Below, in pieces: positions 22,060-33,860 of a stretch of DNA of 64,000 nucleotides. The DNA is from Neoceratodus forsteri (taxonomy: Eukaryota > Chordata > Ceratodontiformes > Ceratodontidae), in assembly GCA_016271365.2 (NCBI GenBank), contig CM028136.1, positions 471,508,001-471,572,000 of the forward strand, in the 5' to 3' direction. The notes under the pieces are model-generated. The model did not search any database and had not been told where the DNA came from. It was given only the letters and a program-made list of their open reading frames with translations. Both the position numbers and the translations under genes were made by a program. Every line of letters starts with the position of its first letter. Position 1 is the stretch's first letter.

Positions 22060-22706
22060 TATAGTGCTCAATCAAAAGAAATCAGTAATATTATTAAGAA
22101 ACACTGGCATCTGGTAAGTCTGGATCCTGGCCTTAAACATTTGAATGATGTTCAACCAAGAATGGCATAGAAAGGGTAGAGTCTTAAAGATTCTTTGGTA
22201 CATTCAGTACAGCCTAGACAGGCACAAACAAGAATGTGGCTACCTAAAGTGCAGGATGGTTGTTACAGATGTGGGAATTGTAGTTTTGTCAATCATTAAT
22301 ACAAGTTAAGAGTTTTTTGAATCCTAAAACACACAGAAATGTAAAAATAAGGGGGTTCATCACTTGTACAACAGAGGGAGTCATTTATATGGCCTCGTGT
22401 ACATGTGGTAGTTTCTATATTGGCAAAACAAAAAGAAAATTGAAAGATAGAATGGGGGAACATTTAAGGGCCATTAACTATAATGATCAAAAGAATGCAA
22501 TAGCAGCACATATGAGTAAAGTGATGAACCCAAAAGAACATGTTTGGTCATTTGTGGGAATAGAAAAACCAAAAAAAAGTACAAGAGGAGGTGATTTTGA
22601 TAATATTCTTCTTAAGAGAGAACAGTATTGAATTTTTGCCACAGGTGGTACAGAAAAACCAGGTCTAAATGACAGAATAGATATAAAACCTTTCCTTAAG
22701 AAATAA
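22060..22706 (+). pseudogene. Penelope-like linker and GIY-YIG endonuclease, right arm
   Basis: Colinear with 13182-13922. The linker is broken (shifts near 22165 and 22290). The nuclease is open from 22317 (NPKTHRNVKIRGFITCTTEGVIYMASCTCGSFYIGKTKRKLKDRMGEHL) to a TGA at 22629 that replaces the Trp codon of the left arm (QYWIF). The frame then continues to 22706. GIY-YIG catalytic residues are the same as in the left arm. Confidence 0.85.
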
Positions 22707-22992
22707 TTAATAAGATGTTTCTGTGCTTTTTTATATGTTGATGTCAGTTTATCTGAAAAAACATTTTTTATTAATTATTTAATTTTGTTTTGTTTTATAG
22801 ATGCTACTGTTAAAAAAATTTCTGTGGATCCCAATTTACTCACTTTGAGGAGGACACTGGTATTACATATAAATGGTGCAAATCTATAAAAATTAAGGCA
22901 TTTTAATGTATTGTGTATGGTTTGAGGTTTTTGTGCACTGTCACTTTAAATTATCATGTATTTATAGTGTGGTATTCTGTATCATGTTATTC

Positions 22993-23031
22993 CCATGATT
23001 AAGCACTAGAGGGCATGAAACGTGTTGGGAC
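22993..23031 (+). ncRNA. Candidate degenerate hammerhead-ribozyme core, right arm
   Basis: Reverse complement of 12860-12898 and identical by eye. Tgattaag, a short stem-loop, then gcatgaaacgtgttggg. See the left-arm entry for caveats. The position, about 200 bp from the right end, fits the pLTR. Confidence 0.4.
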
Positions 23032-23221
23032 TTTCTTGGTGGGTGATTTTATGAATGTGGAAGCCGAGTGATGGTGAATAAACTTTTGGTAATGGAATAC
23101 ATCGCTATTTCGGTTCCTTTTTTAGTGCATGGATAGCACTGTTTCATCCATAAGCCCTGATGGTAATGCCCTGATGATACTACTATACAGTTTTTCTCTG
23201 GTGCTGGCAAATTTTATGTCT

Positions 23222-23236
23222 TAACATTATATTTTG
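23222..23236 (+). repeat. Right target-site duplication of the Penelope-like insertion
   Basis: Second copy of taacattatattttg (first at 12595-12609). LINE ORF1 coding resumes right after it. Confidence 0.9.
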
Positions 23237-24180
23237 GTTAGAAAACAATGTACTGTTTTTGATCACCCCAAACCCATCATGAATGACAACGGATTTTGGA
23301 CTGGGGGGTGGACTATCCGGGTTCAATTGACTCAAACTGAATCAGGTATACAACACTAGTCCAGTTCATTTTTGGTGGGAAGGGACAAAGGAATCCTGTT
23401 TTATGCTGGTCAACCCAAAAGTTGTTATAAGTGGGGTTTTTTTGGCTCATTTGAGTAATGAGTGTGACCAAATTAAATGTTTTCAATGTGGGGTATTAGG
23501 CCATTTGGCAGCTGGTTGTAAAGCACCTCCGCTATGTAACTTATGTGGTGACAGTGATCATTCATTTGTTGACTGCCCTTGGGCAGAACATAATTTAGAT
23601 GATGTTTCAGATCATTAGTTTTTTTTATCACAAGCTAGATGCCCCTTTATTCCCCCAGTGACAGTTCAATCAGGTAAAAGGAGAGGTAGGGGAGGGGGGT
23701 TACGGGAGAACTTGGGTTATGTCTCCTAGGAGACATAATTCTTTGATTCCATCCTCCAATACCCATCCCAGGAGGAGGCACCAGAAGTTCTTCAGCCTAT
23801 GATATGGCCAGCAGATGAGGAAACCCCATTTGTGACACCTCAGAGTTCCCCGTCATATAGAGAAAAGACTTTAGCTTTACTTGCTGGTGACTAGGGTGCA
23901 ATGGGGGGTACTTTTGGCCCATGGTTCTAGTCAACTTTCTACAGAGCCAGTAGTGGTAACAGAGGAACAGTCTCCTTTTGAGAGTATACCAGTAGGAAGT
24001 GACAGAGTTCCCTTATCTCCAATACCCCTTAGTAATCGATTTGAGGCTTTTTCCACATGGGGCGACCAGGTGGAATTAGAGCACCCAATGAAGATAGCAG
24101 TAGTTCTGCAAACCCTAGGCAAGATGACAAAGAACCTTCTTCTGAGGATGTAGTTCTCCATCCTGGTGATTCAAAATCTT
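23237..24180 (+). pseudogene. LINE copy 2 ORF1, 3' part with two intact zinc knuckles
   Basis: It resumes with GFWTGGWTIRVQL, the counterpart of NLWTGGWKVRVML in copy 1. The frame at 23403-23618 then encodes CFQCGVLGHLAAGC and CNLCGDSDHSFVDC, two CX2CX4HX4C knuckles, ending PWAEHNLDD. Downstream, 23881-24153 is a Ser/Pro-rich C-terminal part in another frame. Several stops separate these pieces. Confidence 0.85.
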
Positions 24181-24239
24181 GAAAACCACAGAAGCGTATA
24201 ACGTGGTCTAGTGGTAAAATTCCTAAACATCCTCCCTGA

Positions 24240-25092
24240 TCCCACTCACCTAAACGTGGCTAGTTTAAATGTAAATATCATTAAGTCTATAATAAAATGA
24301 GTAGCAACTTTTGGAGTTTTTCAACATCTTGACTATGATGTTTATTTTTTGCAATATACCAGGTTACATTCTAAGGATGAAACTGATCACGCCTCAAGCA
24401 ATTGGAAATGGGGTAACTCCTATTGGTCCATATGATCAGATGCTTACTGTGGAGTAGGGTTTTGCTTTACCACACTTAGATTTAACATTTTTTGAATAGT
24501 TGATTTAGAACCAGGACGAGTCTTATTGTTAGATGTAGTGATAAATTCAGTTTCTTGTAGATTAATTAATATTTATGGACCTTAGACTAAAGCATTGCAC
24601 ATTGAATTGTTGCAGAAGATTCAACCTTTTTTACATATGTGTCGGCAAATAATTTTGGGGGGATGATTTTAATATTAATTTACAGGAATGGACAGTAAAG
24701 GGAAAACAATTTTGTGATAAAATGATGTTGAATTCTATTGTTTGAATAGCAGGATTACAAGATGCTCATTTAGACAAAAAGGGGTGGGCAAAACCTACTT
24801 TCTACAAGGAATGACTTTCCTCTTGTATAGATTTTCTTTTTGTTAAAAAAGATTTACCATTGGAAACTGTAGTGACTGTACCAGTAGAAACATCTGATCC
24901 TAGTTTATTTGGGTTTTATATAGCAGTAGCCCTATGATGTGTTGCAGGAAGGAGTTGTTGGAGACTGAATACTTCAGTTTTACAGGAGGACGAGGTAGTA
25001 TAACAATTGAAAGCAATAATTATAGATAAATGTACTACCACTGACCTTTATGAGAATATTGGTCAGTGGTGGGAAGATTTTAAGTACTGCGT
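24240..25092 (+). pseudogene. LINE copy 2 ORF2, endonuclease part (heavily decayed)
   Basis: Traces in shifting frames match the copy-1 endonuclease: SLNVNIIKSIIK, YFLQYTRLHSKDE, DLEPGRVLLLDV, RLINIYGP, TKALHIELLQKI and then a GGDFNIN-like string near 24655. There are more than ten stops. It ends at the L1 insertion (25093) and continues at 31381. Confidence 0.75.
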
Positions 25093-25107
25093 GACAGGTT
25101 TTTTTTA
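25093..25107 (+). repeat. Left target-site duplication of the L1 insertion
   Basis: gacaggttttttttat here and gacaggttttttttaa at 31365-31380 flank the L1. A ~15-bp duplication next to a poly(T) run (the L1 poly(A) tail on the other strand) is the normal signature of L1-type target-primed insertion. Confidence 0.85.
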
Positions 25108-25449
25108 TTTTTTTTTTTGAAATGTAGCATCTTTATTGAGTTACATAGAACCAACAGTACATGAACTAGAAACTGCGTATCATACTATGCTTGGATAAAA
25201 TAATAAACAACTGATGAGATAACAGTCCCCTAAAGGGTGAAAGGTATCAATGAACTCACAAACTAAGAAAAACATATCAAACCAACTCTAACTCCCCACC
25301 CACCCCCACCCAGGAGAGTGCCATAACAAAAATTCAGAAAAAGAGAAGGATATTGAGAAGAAATAGCTAAGTAACAGAATTCTTCCAAGAGAGGCAGATT
25401 AGGTTGTGATTGTCAGAGGTCATCATTGTACAGGGATTACTTCAGGTAC

Positions 25450-28400
25450 AAGGCATATAATTTACCCCACTTCTGATTGAAAGAGGCCATGTGATTTCGG
25501 GAGCTGGCTATTAACCTCTCCGTATTAAATCAGAGGGACATTTCTTTGAGCCATTCTGAATATGTGATGGAATTTTGATCCATCCAATGCCTAATAACCA
25601 GTTTTTTGACTACTATAGAGATTAAAGCCATATGGTACCTGTGTTCCTTCACCTTAATGTTAGAGTACATCCCTAGTATACATATTTCTTTGGTAAAAAG
25701 ATCTTTTAACCCAAGAAGTGGGTTTAGGTTACCTTGTATTGTATTTCATAGAGATGCTACCCTATCACAATTCCAAAATATATGCATCAGGTTCCCTTCT
25801 GTTACTCCACACCGAGTACAGTTGAATGATTTAAGTTTACCAAATTTAACCAGTTTGATTGGGATATAATAGAGATTGTTCAGAATATGGTACTGAGTTA
25901 GTTTGTGATTGTCCTGGGAAAGGTACCTGTATGTGTCCTTCCAGATCAGACTCCAGGGTAGAGGAGAGTCCGTATGAGAGGCGCCCAGATTTTAGAGCCC
26001 TCCAGGGCATTGGGAAACATGACATCCAGTAGGAAGGCATAGATTCTGGCAATACCATGGGATTTGGCTACAGATTCTTGGATCCTTTCCAGAAAGGGCC
26101 TTGTTTTAGATGGTATAGATAGTCCCAAATAACTTAACTATTAGATGTCTCAGTTGGAAAACCCTGAAAATGTGTTTCTGGGAAATATTAAAAGTGGTTA
26201 AGATATCATGGAGGATAAGAGCGAGCCCTGAGAATATAGGGTCTCACTGATGAGTCCCGAATTTGTGGGAGCCAATCAGAGGTCAGCGGGTGCCCCTTAT
26301 TTGATGTTGGGATTTAATGAGGGCCGCGCCAAATCTTTTGATATGTGTATGTTGAAGAAACTCCAACATTGGGATAGAATTTTGATAGAGAGACCTATAA
26401 CAGAATTTTGTATGGCTTGGGTAGTGTGGAGAAAGAGTAGTAGAAGTGGGAGGTCGAAGATTAAATTGATCCAAAAGTTTAAGCTCCAATTGTAACCATG
26501 TTGGTTGGGGTAAGTTGGATTGGGCAGTTAACCATTTCCCTATTTTGTATAATTGGCTGGCCCAATAGTATTGTAAAAAGTTAGGGAGACGAAGGCCCCC
26601 TTTATCCCTAGGTACATTGAGTTTGAGAAAGGCCCGTCTAGGCTTTTTTCCTTTCCAGGTAAAACTGGATGGAACAGAGTGTATCTGCTGAAAATATGAT
26701 CTGGGGAGCCATATGTTTAATAAGTTCAGGGGATAGAAGATATGGGGTAGTATATTCATTTTGATAATGTTGATACGTCCCCATAGGGATATCAGCAAGC
26801 TTTCCCATCTACAAAGGTCTCTCTGGACCCTTATCAGCAAGTTGTCCAAGTTAGCTTCTTGACCACTTCAGTCTCACTGGCCAGATGTATGCCCAAATAT
26901 TTAAGCGAAACAGGGGACCACTTCATACCAAACTGGGTAAAGCTAGCATGAAAGGTGAAAGAGTTTAGTGGGAAAATAACTGATTTAGATAAGTTTAATC
27001 TATAGTTGGACACTTGACCAAATCGTTCAATAATTTGTAAGGCCTGTGCTAAGGATGATTCTGGGTTGGTAAGGTGTAGTAATATATCGTCTGCGAAGAC
27101 CAACAAAGTCAAAGGGATTTGAGAGATAACACAACCTGTAACCTGTGTTGAGGCCTTAATGCTAAGAATCAAGGGTTCTAAATACAAATTAAATAAGTAG
27201 GGGGACAAAGGGCACCCTTGCCGTGTACAAGAGCATAAGGTGAATTGAGATGAGAAGACCCCATTGCAGTAGACCTTGGCTGAGGGTGATTTGTAAACCA
27301 TTTTAATCCACTGAATAAAGATATCAGGAAAGCCCATTCTCCTCAGAGAGGCCCACAAAAAGTCCCAGTTCACCCTATTGAAGGCCTTTTCTGCGTCTAG
27401 CGCAATTAGTGCCATAGGGGACTGAGAAACTTGAGCAGTTTGAAAGATGTGGGAAAGGGTTCGCAAATGATCTGCTGCAGATCTGCCTTGAACAAAACCA
27501 ACCTGTTCAGGGCTCAGCAGGTGTTGCCAGATCTGTTTAATTCTAAGAGAGAGAATCTTGGTTAGGATTTTGATATCATAATTTAATAGTGAAATTGGGC
27601 GGTAGCTGGCTGGGTCTAGCAAAGGTTTGTCTGGCTTCAGAATTAAAATTATCGTGGCCTCTAACAGAGAGGGATCAAGGAGGTCTGAGGAGAACATGTA
27701 ATCATATAGTTTCAGGAGTAGAGGGGATAACTCCTTGTAAAAGACTTTATAGAAATTGGGAGGGAAGCCGTCGGGGCCTGGAGCCTTGTCCAGAGGCAGC
27801 CCTTTAATTGCTTCTTCTATCTCAGCTAAGGTAATGGGGGAGGATAATATATCGCAATGGTGTACTTGAAGAGAAGGGAGCTTAACCCCATCCAAAAACT
27901 GCTCTACTATGGAGAGAGGCGACTGAGAAGTACCTCTGCCATAAATCTCCCTATAAAAGGATTCAAGAATAAGGGCTATTTCTCTAGGCAAAGTTTTAAT
28001 AGAGCCGTCAGGGGAGTTTAGTGCTGGGATTAACCTTGAACTCTCCATCTCCCTCAATCTAAGGGCTAGCAATCTTCCCGGTTTCTCCTCTTGGTTCAGG
28101 TATCGAGTCTTAGTTTTAAGAATAGCATACTCTGCTTTTTCTCTTAGTAAATCATCATATTCAGTCCTGAGTTTAAGTAGAGTTTCCAGATCCCTTTGAG
28201 AGATGGAGAGAAGGAGGTCATTTTCGGCTATCCTGATTTGATTGGACAGTAAAATAACTTGAGCCTCTCTTATCTTTTTTCTTCTGGAAGCTAATTTTAT
28301 GAACTCACCCCTAATAAAGCATTTAAGAGAGCACCAAAGTATGTTGTCCCTGGGAACAGAGCCTTGATTAGATTCTAAAAAGGATGAGATCAGAGATTTA

Positions 28401-29200
28401 ATATGGGAAACTGTTCCATCTTCTTTTAAAAGTTGCGTATTTAGTTTCCAAGAGGTATCCCTTTGACCCTGTGGTCCTGGGGAAACCATGAGCCATACCA
28501 GGGAGTGATCTGAAATAACTATTGGCTCTATACCTACTTGGTGGGTATTACTCAGAAGGGTAGAACTGATAAGGATATAATCAATTCTTGACCATGTTTG
28601 GTGGACCTGGGAGTAAAAGGAAAAAAAGCGGCCCATAGGGTTGAGCAGACGCCATGGGTCACATAACTGTAGCAAATTCATGAAGTTTCTAAGAGCCTGT
28701 TGAGATGGGGACAAAGGTTTTAAAGGTCTATAGGTTTTGTGCAACTCCTGAGATGGGGCTATATTCCAATTGCCCCCTAGAATAAATAGGGAGGGTAGGA
28801 ATCCACTTAGTTTATCCGCTAGGTACATGAGAAATTGGGGGTCACCGCCAACTGGACCATATATTGCACCCAATACCACATTGCTATTATTAAGCCGACC
28901 TTTGACCAAAACAAATCTACCTTCCTGGTCTATAATACTATCTTCCACTACAAATATAATATTTTGTTTAATTAATATAGCACCCCTCTAAGAAGTGTAA
29001 TCCACTGGCTGCAAAAATCTGAGAAATCCCAGCTCAGTAGCCTCTTAGATTCTGAGGCTGACAAGTATGTTCCTGCATGAAAAGAATGTCCACATTTAAT
29101 AAAGAACAGTTTTGGAGAACCTGATGTCATTTGGTGGGGTCTTTGACACCTCTGACATCCTAGCTAGCAAACTTAATCAGCCTCGTAGCCATATGGGTTG
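25450..29200 (-). pseudogene. L1 ORF2: endonuclease-reverse transcriptase
   Basis: The N-terminal endonuclease begins about 29180 (DVRGVKDPTK, then LNVDILFMQEHT with the catalytic Glu) and has stops to 28950. From 28948 to 26834 one frame of 704 codons holds the rest of the endonuclease: FILGGNWNIAP, where the usual GDWN Asp is Asn; SRIDYILIS; ISDHSLV. It also holds the RT: LPLDKAPGPDGFP, YRPISLLNYDIKILTK, LDAEKAFNRVNW, SCTRQGCPLSPYLFNLYLEPL, and LLVFADDILL at 27086-27097. Frame shifts at about 26840 and 26060 lead to the C-terminal Cys motif (CTRCGVTEGNLMHIFWNC, about 25770). The endonuclease Asp-to-Asn change and the frameshifts make it inactive. Confidence 0.92.
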
Positions 29201-30299
29201 GTAACATATATGAAAACACCAGGAAACAATAGCATCTCTAATATGATCAGAAACATTTGGCACTCTCCAGACTCCCCTCCATCCCCATAAGATATAGCGA
29301 TTAGCATACAAACATTCCACAGGTTCTAGAAAGTTAGGTTGCGGGTAGTGAACAATAAGCACAAAGAGCAACACCCTGTAACTATTTAACCAATACTATG
29401 AGATGCCCTGCGGCCCCCCCATTAATCCTAATCTTACAATCATTTATACCCCCCATAAACTATATACAATCGGTCCCCTTGTAAATAACAGAACATAATC
29501 AGACTGAGCAAGTAAATTGAACAAGGACCGTCCCCGAAGGCTTGCAGACCCAAGCTCTGTTGTAACGGTTGTCTGATTAGGAGAAAGTTGAACCATTATG
29601 AAAAAGACAAATATAACAACATGAAACAGACAAAAATATCTTGATCTCCAGGGTACTGCAGCCCTCTCCCTACACAACAGGTCACGAGGCAGATCGCCCA
29701 GAGCTAGCTCAATCATTGAGCCTTCCCCCCAACCCAGCCAAAAACTTAAGGCAATTTAACTTCATGGCCCATAGAGGAAATCCCAACAAGTGGACTGGGA
29801 GGGATGTCTATTAAAAGGATTGTCCTACCAGCACCCTCCAATCACAGAGAAAACATAAATGCAATGGAACTCCATTTCATCTGAGCTAGACTTGTAGGCG
29901 CCTCATTCAGGAGTTTGCTGATGGGCTAACAAGACTCCTCATTATAGACCTGAATGAATGGCAAGTGTAACTCCTGTTATAAATTGCGCTACCTCCGCAG
30001 AACAGTAAGAGACAGGGGTGCGATATCTTAAGGACCAAATGGTCCATCAGTAATAGAAACTGGTAGGAATCTTTATCAGAAACTTAGTTCCTACCCCCCA
30101 CCCTCCCCAGAGCCGGACGGCAGACCCGTGATTACCATTCTAGGCCTTTAGGCTACACCCGATTCCGGCGGATACCTCCGAAAACCAAAAATAGAAGGAG
30201 GTTAACAGCAAAAACCACCAGGTAGAAAAACAGTTCAACATCAACTCGTTGTAAAAAAAAAAAACTTTCAAGTAGCTGTCTGGGTACACAGTTCAGCCA

Positions 30300-31204
30300 G
30301 CTTTAAACAGGTTAGGTAGCTTCAGGGTCAGATCTGCCATGGCCTGGTCTGGCTTTTTGTATGCATGCCAAACACCTTCCAATGCCACCTGTAATTTAGC
30401 CGGGTAGCCCATACAGAAACGTATACCAGCGGCTATCAGCTTGCTTACTATCGGATAGAAAGCCATTCTTTTCTGTCAGGTTTCATAGGGTAAGTCCTGG
30501 GTGATTCTCAACTTAGTGCTGTCCCAGTAAATTGTTTGCAGTTCCTTGACTTTGACCAGAATGTGTTGTTTCTCAAGAAAGCTAAGCAGCTTAATAATTA
30601 TGGGCCTCGGAGGGGCTCCAGGCAGAGGCTTTGGTTTTAGGGAGCGATGTGCCCTTTTGATGTGATATTGTGGGTTAAAGGGTGAGGGACCCACTATCTT
30701 ATTAAGCAGCTTTTGAACGAAGGCCATGATATCTGTTCCATCTTCAGCTTCTGGCAGGCCCAGGATCAGGATGTTGTTCCTCCTGCTTCAGCCTTCAAGG
30801 TCTTCCGTTTTCAATTGGATCTTGGTTATTTGTTGCCTGAGATGATTGATTTCTGGGTCAGTTTTTGCTTTCCAGTTTTCCAACGGGCAGGTTCTGGCTC
30901 CGGAGTCTCCAACTCTTATGGTAAGTGAGGCAAGATCGCCTCTGATGGATTTTAATTCCATGGATATGTCCTGCAAAGTTTCCCGGAATGGGATTAACTC
31001 TTGTAGAAAGCGGTCCTCCGTGAGAGGGTTGGAAGAGGAGCCAGAAGGACTGATTTTAGAAGCGTGCCCCACATTCTGGGTTTCAGATTTTTTAGGAGCC
31101 TTCTCAGGAGTAGTCGGCAGGGTGTGCTTGGCCCCAGCAGGCTTCATCTCAGCCTCCATGGTCTCTGCAAGTTCAGAGTGATCCAGTTTAAGAACCAGAT
31201 CCAA
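30300..31204 (-). pseudogene. L1 ORF1: coiled-coil RNA-binding protein
   Basis: The probable start is MEAEMKPAGAKH at about 31158; the open frame reaches 31202. It has a Pro/Ser-rich N-terminus, a coiled coil (RFLQELIPFRETLQDISMELKSIRGDL ... INHLRQQITKIQLKTEDLE), a stop at 30788-30790, then RRNNILILGLPEAEDG and IKRAHRSLKPKPLPGAPPRP of the RRM-like core. The C-terminal domain is GIRFCMGYPAKL near 30390. One stop before the RRM and one at about 30476 break it. The layout matches the 1255-2522 remnant. Confidence 0.88.
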
Positions 31205-31364
31205 TTCAGGTACAGTCGCTTTTCTGCTAGGTAGAACTGGCTGGTAGATGACACAAGTTTGTAAATCAGCTACAAAATCGGCAAAAAAATGGAATTTAGC
31301 TGGTTGGTGGGCGAGAGCTATCGATTATGCTGCCACTAGGTGCACTGCATCACATGACCCACTC

Positions 31365-31380
31365 GACAGGTTTTTTTTAA
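31365..31380 (+). repeat. Right target-site duplication of the L1 insertion
   Basis: gacaggttttttttaa, matching 25093-25107. LINE copy 2 sequence resumes immediately. Confidence 0.85.
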
Positions 31381-33860
31381 GTTTTTGGTAGTACAAGAGT
31401 ATTGTCTGTGTATGAGAAATATTTGGGGTTTAGAAAGGAATTTGAGGAGCTTCTTTCACGTCAGTGTGAGGGAGAGGAAGATTTGGCAATGGAGATTGGG
31501 ATAGTATGAGGGAAAATTATACTGTTCCAATATATAGACTATGTTCCCTGAATAGTGAACAGACTTTTGGTATTTGAAGCAAAGTTGATCAGGTGAATCC
31601 ATTTTTAGCTAGCCAGGTAAGGATGGAAAAGAAAGCGATTTCTTCGTTGCTTACTCCTCGCGGTGACGAAGTTTGGGATAATTTTGGTATTATGGGACTT
31701 TTAGAAGACCATGTAAAGCAGGTTTTTGGGAATTTAGCAGAGAACTGTGAATTCTCACCATTAATATTGGAAGCTGCAGATCCTCCTAAATTAGATCCAA
31801 ACTTAGCTGTTACGATGTTAAATCCCTTTACAATGGAGGAAATGGAAAGGGTGATTCATAGTTTTAAGAATGATACTTCTCCTGGTTCAGATGTCTTACT
31901 GGGAGAATTTTACAAGCTGCTTTGGTCAGTTATGTCACAAGTTTTGTTACAGATATTTAATTTTTTTTCTGACTGAACAGTATTTGCCTACTCAAATGTG
32001 TGAGGGAATGTTGATTTTTCTCTTTAAATCTGGTGCGCGTTCTAATATTTGCAATTGGAGACCAATCACATTGTTGAACGTAGATTTTAAATTATTTGCA
32101 GAACTTTGGGGGAATCGCTTAGCTTTGTTTATGGCTGATTTAATAATACCCACTAAATTTTGTTCTGTGCCTTACCTGGTAGACAAATGACTGATGCTTT
32201 ACTTTTACTTAGAGAATTAACAGAAAGAAAGGTACAAGTTGGAGGAGATCAACTAGTGTCTTGCTATAACATATTTAGATCAGGCAAAAGCCTTTGACAA
32301 GTTATCTCATCCTTATTTATGGGAATGCCTTAGATCTTATGGGATTCCCACACAATTTGTACAATGGCTTCAACTGTGCTATGATCTTGCATATGTAAGA
32401 CCTTATGAGAATGAGTGATTGGGAAGGAAAATTAGGATTTTTACAGGGGTCAGACAAGGGTGTCCACTGAGCCCCCTGCTGTATGTGTTCTCGATAGATC
32501 CAGTGTTGTGGATATATAGTAAAAATCCCCTAGAATTTATGATATAGGAGAGAATGGATACCAACTTGATAAGGTGATAGCTTATGTCAACGATTTATGT
32601 TTAGGTTTAAAAGATGGGAGATCTCTTACTCTTGCCTGTAAATTAATTCAGGCATTAGGTGCAAGTATCAATCCTCAGAAAACTAAATATTTACATTTAC
32701 AAGGATTTCAACCCTTCCCTGAGACTTTCAGGGGTTTTCCAGTAGCCATGGCACCATGTCAAATTTTGGGAATCTACTATGGAAGAGAAGCCATGTCCGG
32801 TTACAATTGGGAAAGGGCCTTACAGGTGGGTATGACTAAAGTTGCTCTCTGGAATTGATGAAAGGTTTTTTTTAAAAAAAATGAGTTTATTATATTAAAA
32901 CTTTTTTGGTTCCAGTTTTTTTATTTGTTAATATGATTTTTTCATTACCTAAACAATTAGAATCAAAATTATTAGGATTTTTTTTAGTTGTTTTTGGGGT
33001 AGCAGGCTTAACCCAATTAAAAGGAATGTGCTATATAAGGGAATTCAGGAAGGAGGTGTAGGTATGTTAAATCTGATTTTTTTTTTACATTAATTTTATA
33101 TAATACTATTTTACCCCTGATTAAAGGGTGTTCGCAACTTTGGGGGAAATGGTGGTATGTTGAATTACGGGGGTATTGGGAGAATGGAAGAAGAATGCAT
33201 TTTTATGCACATAAAAATGAGTGTAAACCAAGGTTGGAGCAACAATGGGAATGGGTTTTTGATAAAATAAAAGGTTGGAATATCAGTTATGAGTTAGTAC
33301 TTGAACTTTCCCAGAAAGCTCTTTATTTGGAGGTACAGAGGTCTTGTTTTGGTGAACAACCCTTTGATGATTTTTCCGTCCAACATCAAGAACAGATTTT
33401 CAAATATATTTCAGACAATAGGATACCAGACCATACTTGGGATATGGCTTGGTTGGGAATCCATAGAAGAATAAATGTCAAAAGGAATCAAAAACACAAG
33501 TCCTTACCAGAGAGATACTGTCCTAGAGCTAGATGTGTATCCATAAATGAAACTATGGACCATTTGTATTTTCAATGTCCATATGCAGTTCAGTTTTGGA
33601 ATGTGGTTAAAAACCAATGGAAATCAACAACTTTTATACCACCTGATTGTACTTTATTGTATTATGGGGTGATTCCCCCCAGGTTGATGTATTTGCACAA
33701 TAATACCCTTCGAGTGGTAATGGTACACTTTTTATATTGGCTTTGGATAAGTAGATGTAGATTTACTTTACAGCAACAGTCCATTTTAGTTTTAGAATTG
33801 TTTTTTATTCTCAGCACAGATCTCAGAAGACTGAAAAATATAGAGAAATCTTGATTAGAG
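31381..33860 (+). pseudogene. LINE copy 2 ORF2, reverse transcriptase and C-terminus
   Basis: Pieces in order are 31593-31976 (NPFTMEEMERVIHSFKNDTSPGSDVLLGEFYK, RT start), 31980-32190 (ICNWRPITLLNVDFKLFAEL), RQMTDALLLLRELTERK, a damaged GVRQGCPLSP near 32450, and AYVNDLCLG at about 32575-32600. That last stretch should be YADD, and the Ala and one Asp are changed. The C-terminal frame 33195-33854 is open (219 codons) with the Cys/His motif CPRARCVSINETMDHLYFQC (about 33520). The damaged YADD box alone would kill the enzyme. The C-terminal frame aligns well with copy 1. Confidence 0.88.

Larger units (their letters stand above)
18046..23221 (+). mobile_element. Penelope-like element, right arm (plus orientation)
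   Basis: Mirror image of the left arm, joined head-to-head. Its order is leader (18046-19440), N-terminal ORF (19462-20397), RT (20391-22054), linker and GIY-YIG (22060-22706), then a 3' region to 23221. It starts at gaactggaatctggg, the reverse complement of 17781-17795, so its 5' end is about 57 bp shorter than the left arm's. Its 3' end stops at 'gctggcaaattttatgtct', about 58 bp short of the left arm's 3' terminus. It is followed directly by the right target duplication. Confidence 0.9.
25108..31364 (-). mobile_element. L1-type LINE, full-length-sized, inserted into LINE copy 2
   Basis: A 6.26-kb element on the minus strand. The 5' end is at 31364 (gagtgggtcatgtgatgcag), with ORF1 at 31204-30300, a ~1.1-kb spacer with no recognised content, and ORF2 at about 29200-25450. 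The 3' UTR has AATAAAG near 25135 and a poly(A) tail at 25108-25120. It is younger in appearance than its host LINE: ORF2 has a 704-codon open stretch. It belongs to the L1 branch with a coiled-coil/RRM/CTD ORF1 and no zinc knuckle, so it is distinct from the Tx1-like host. Confidence 0.92.
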
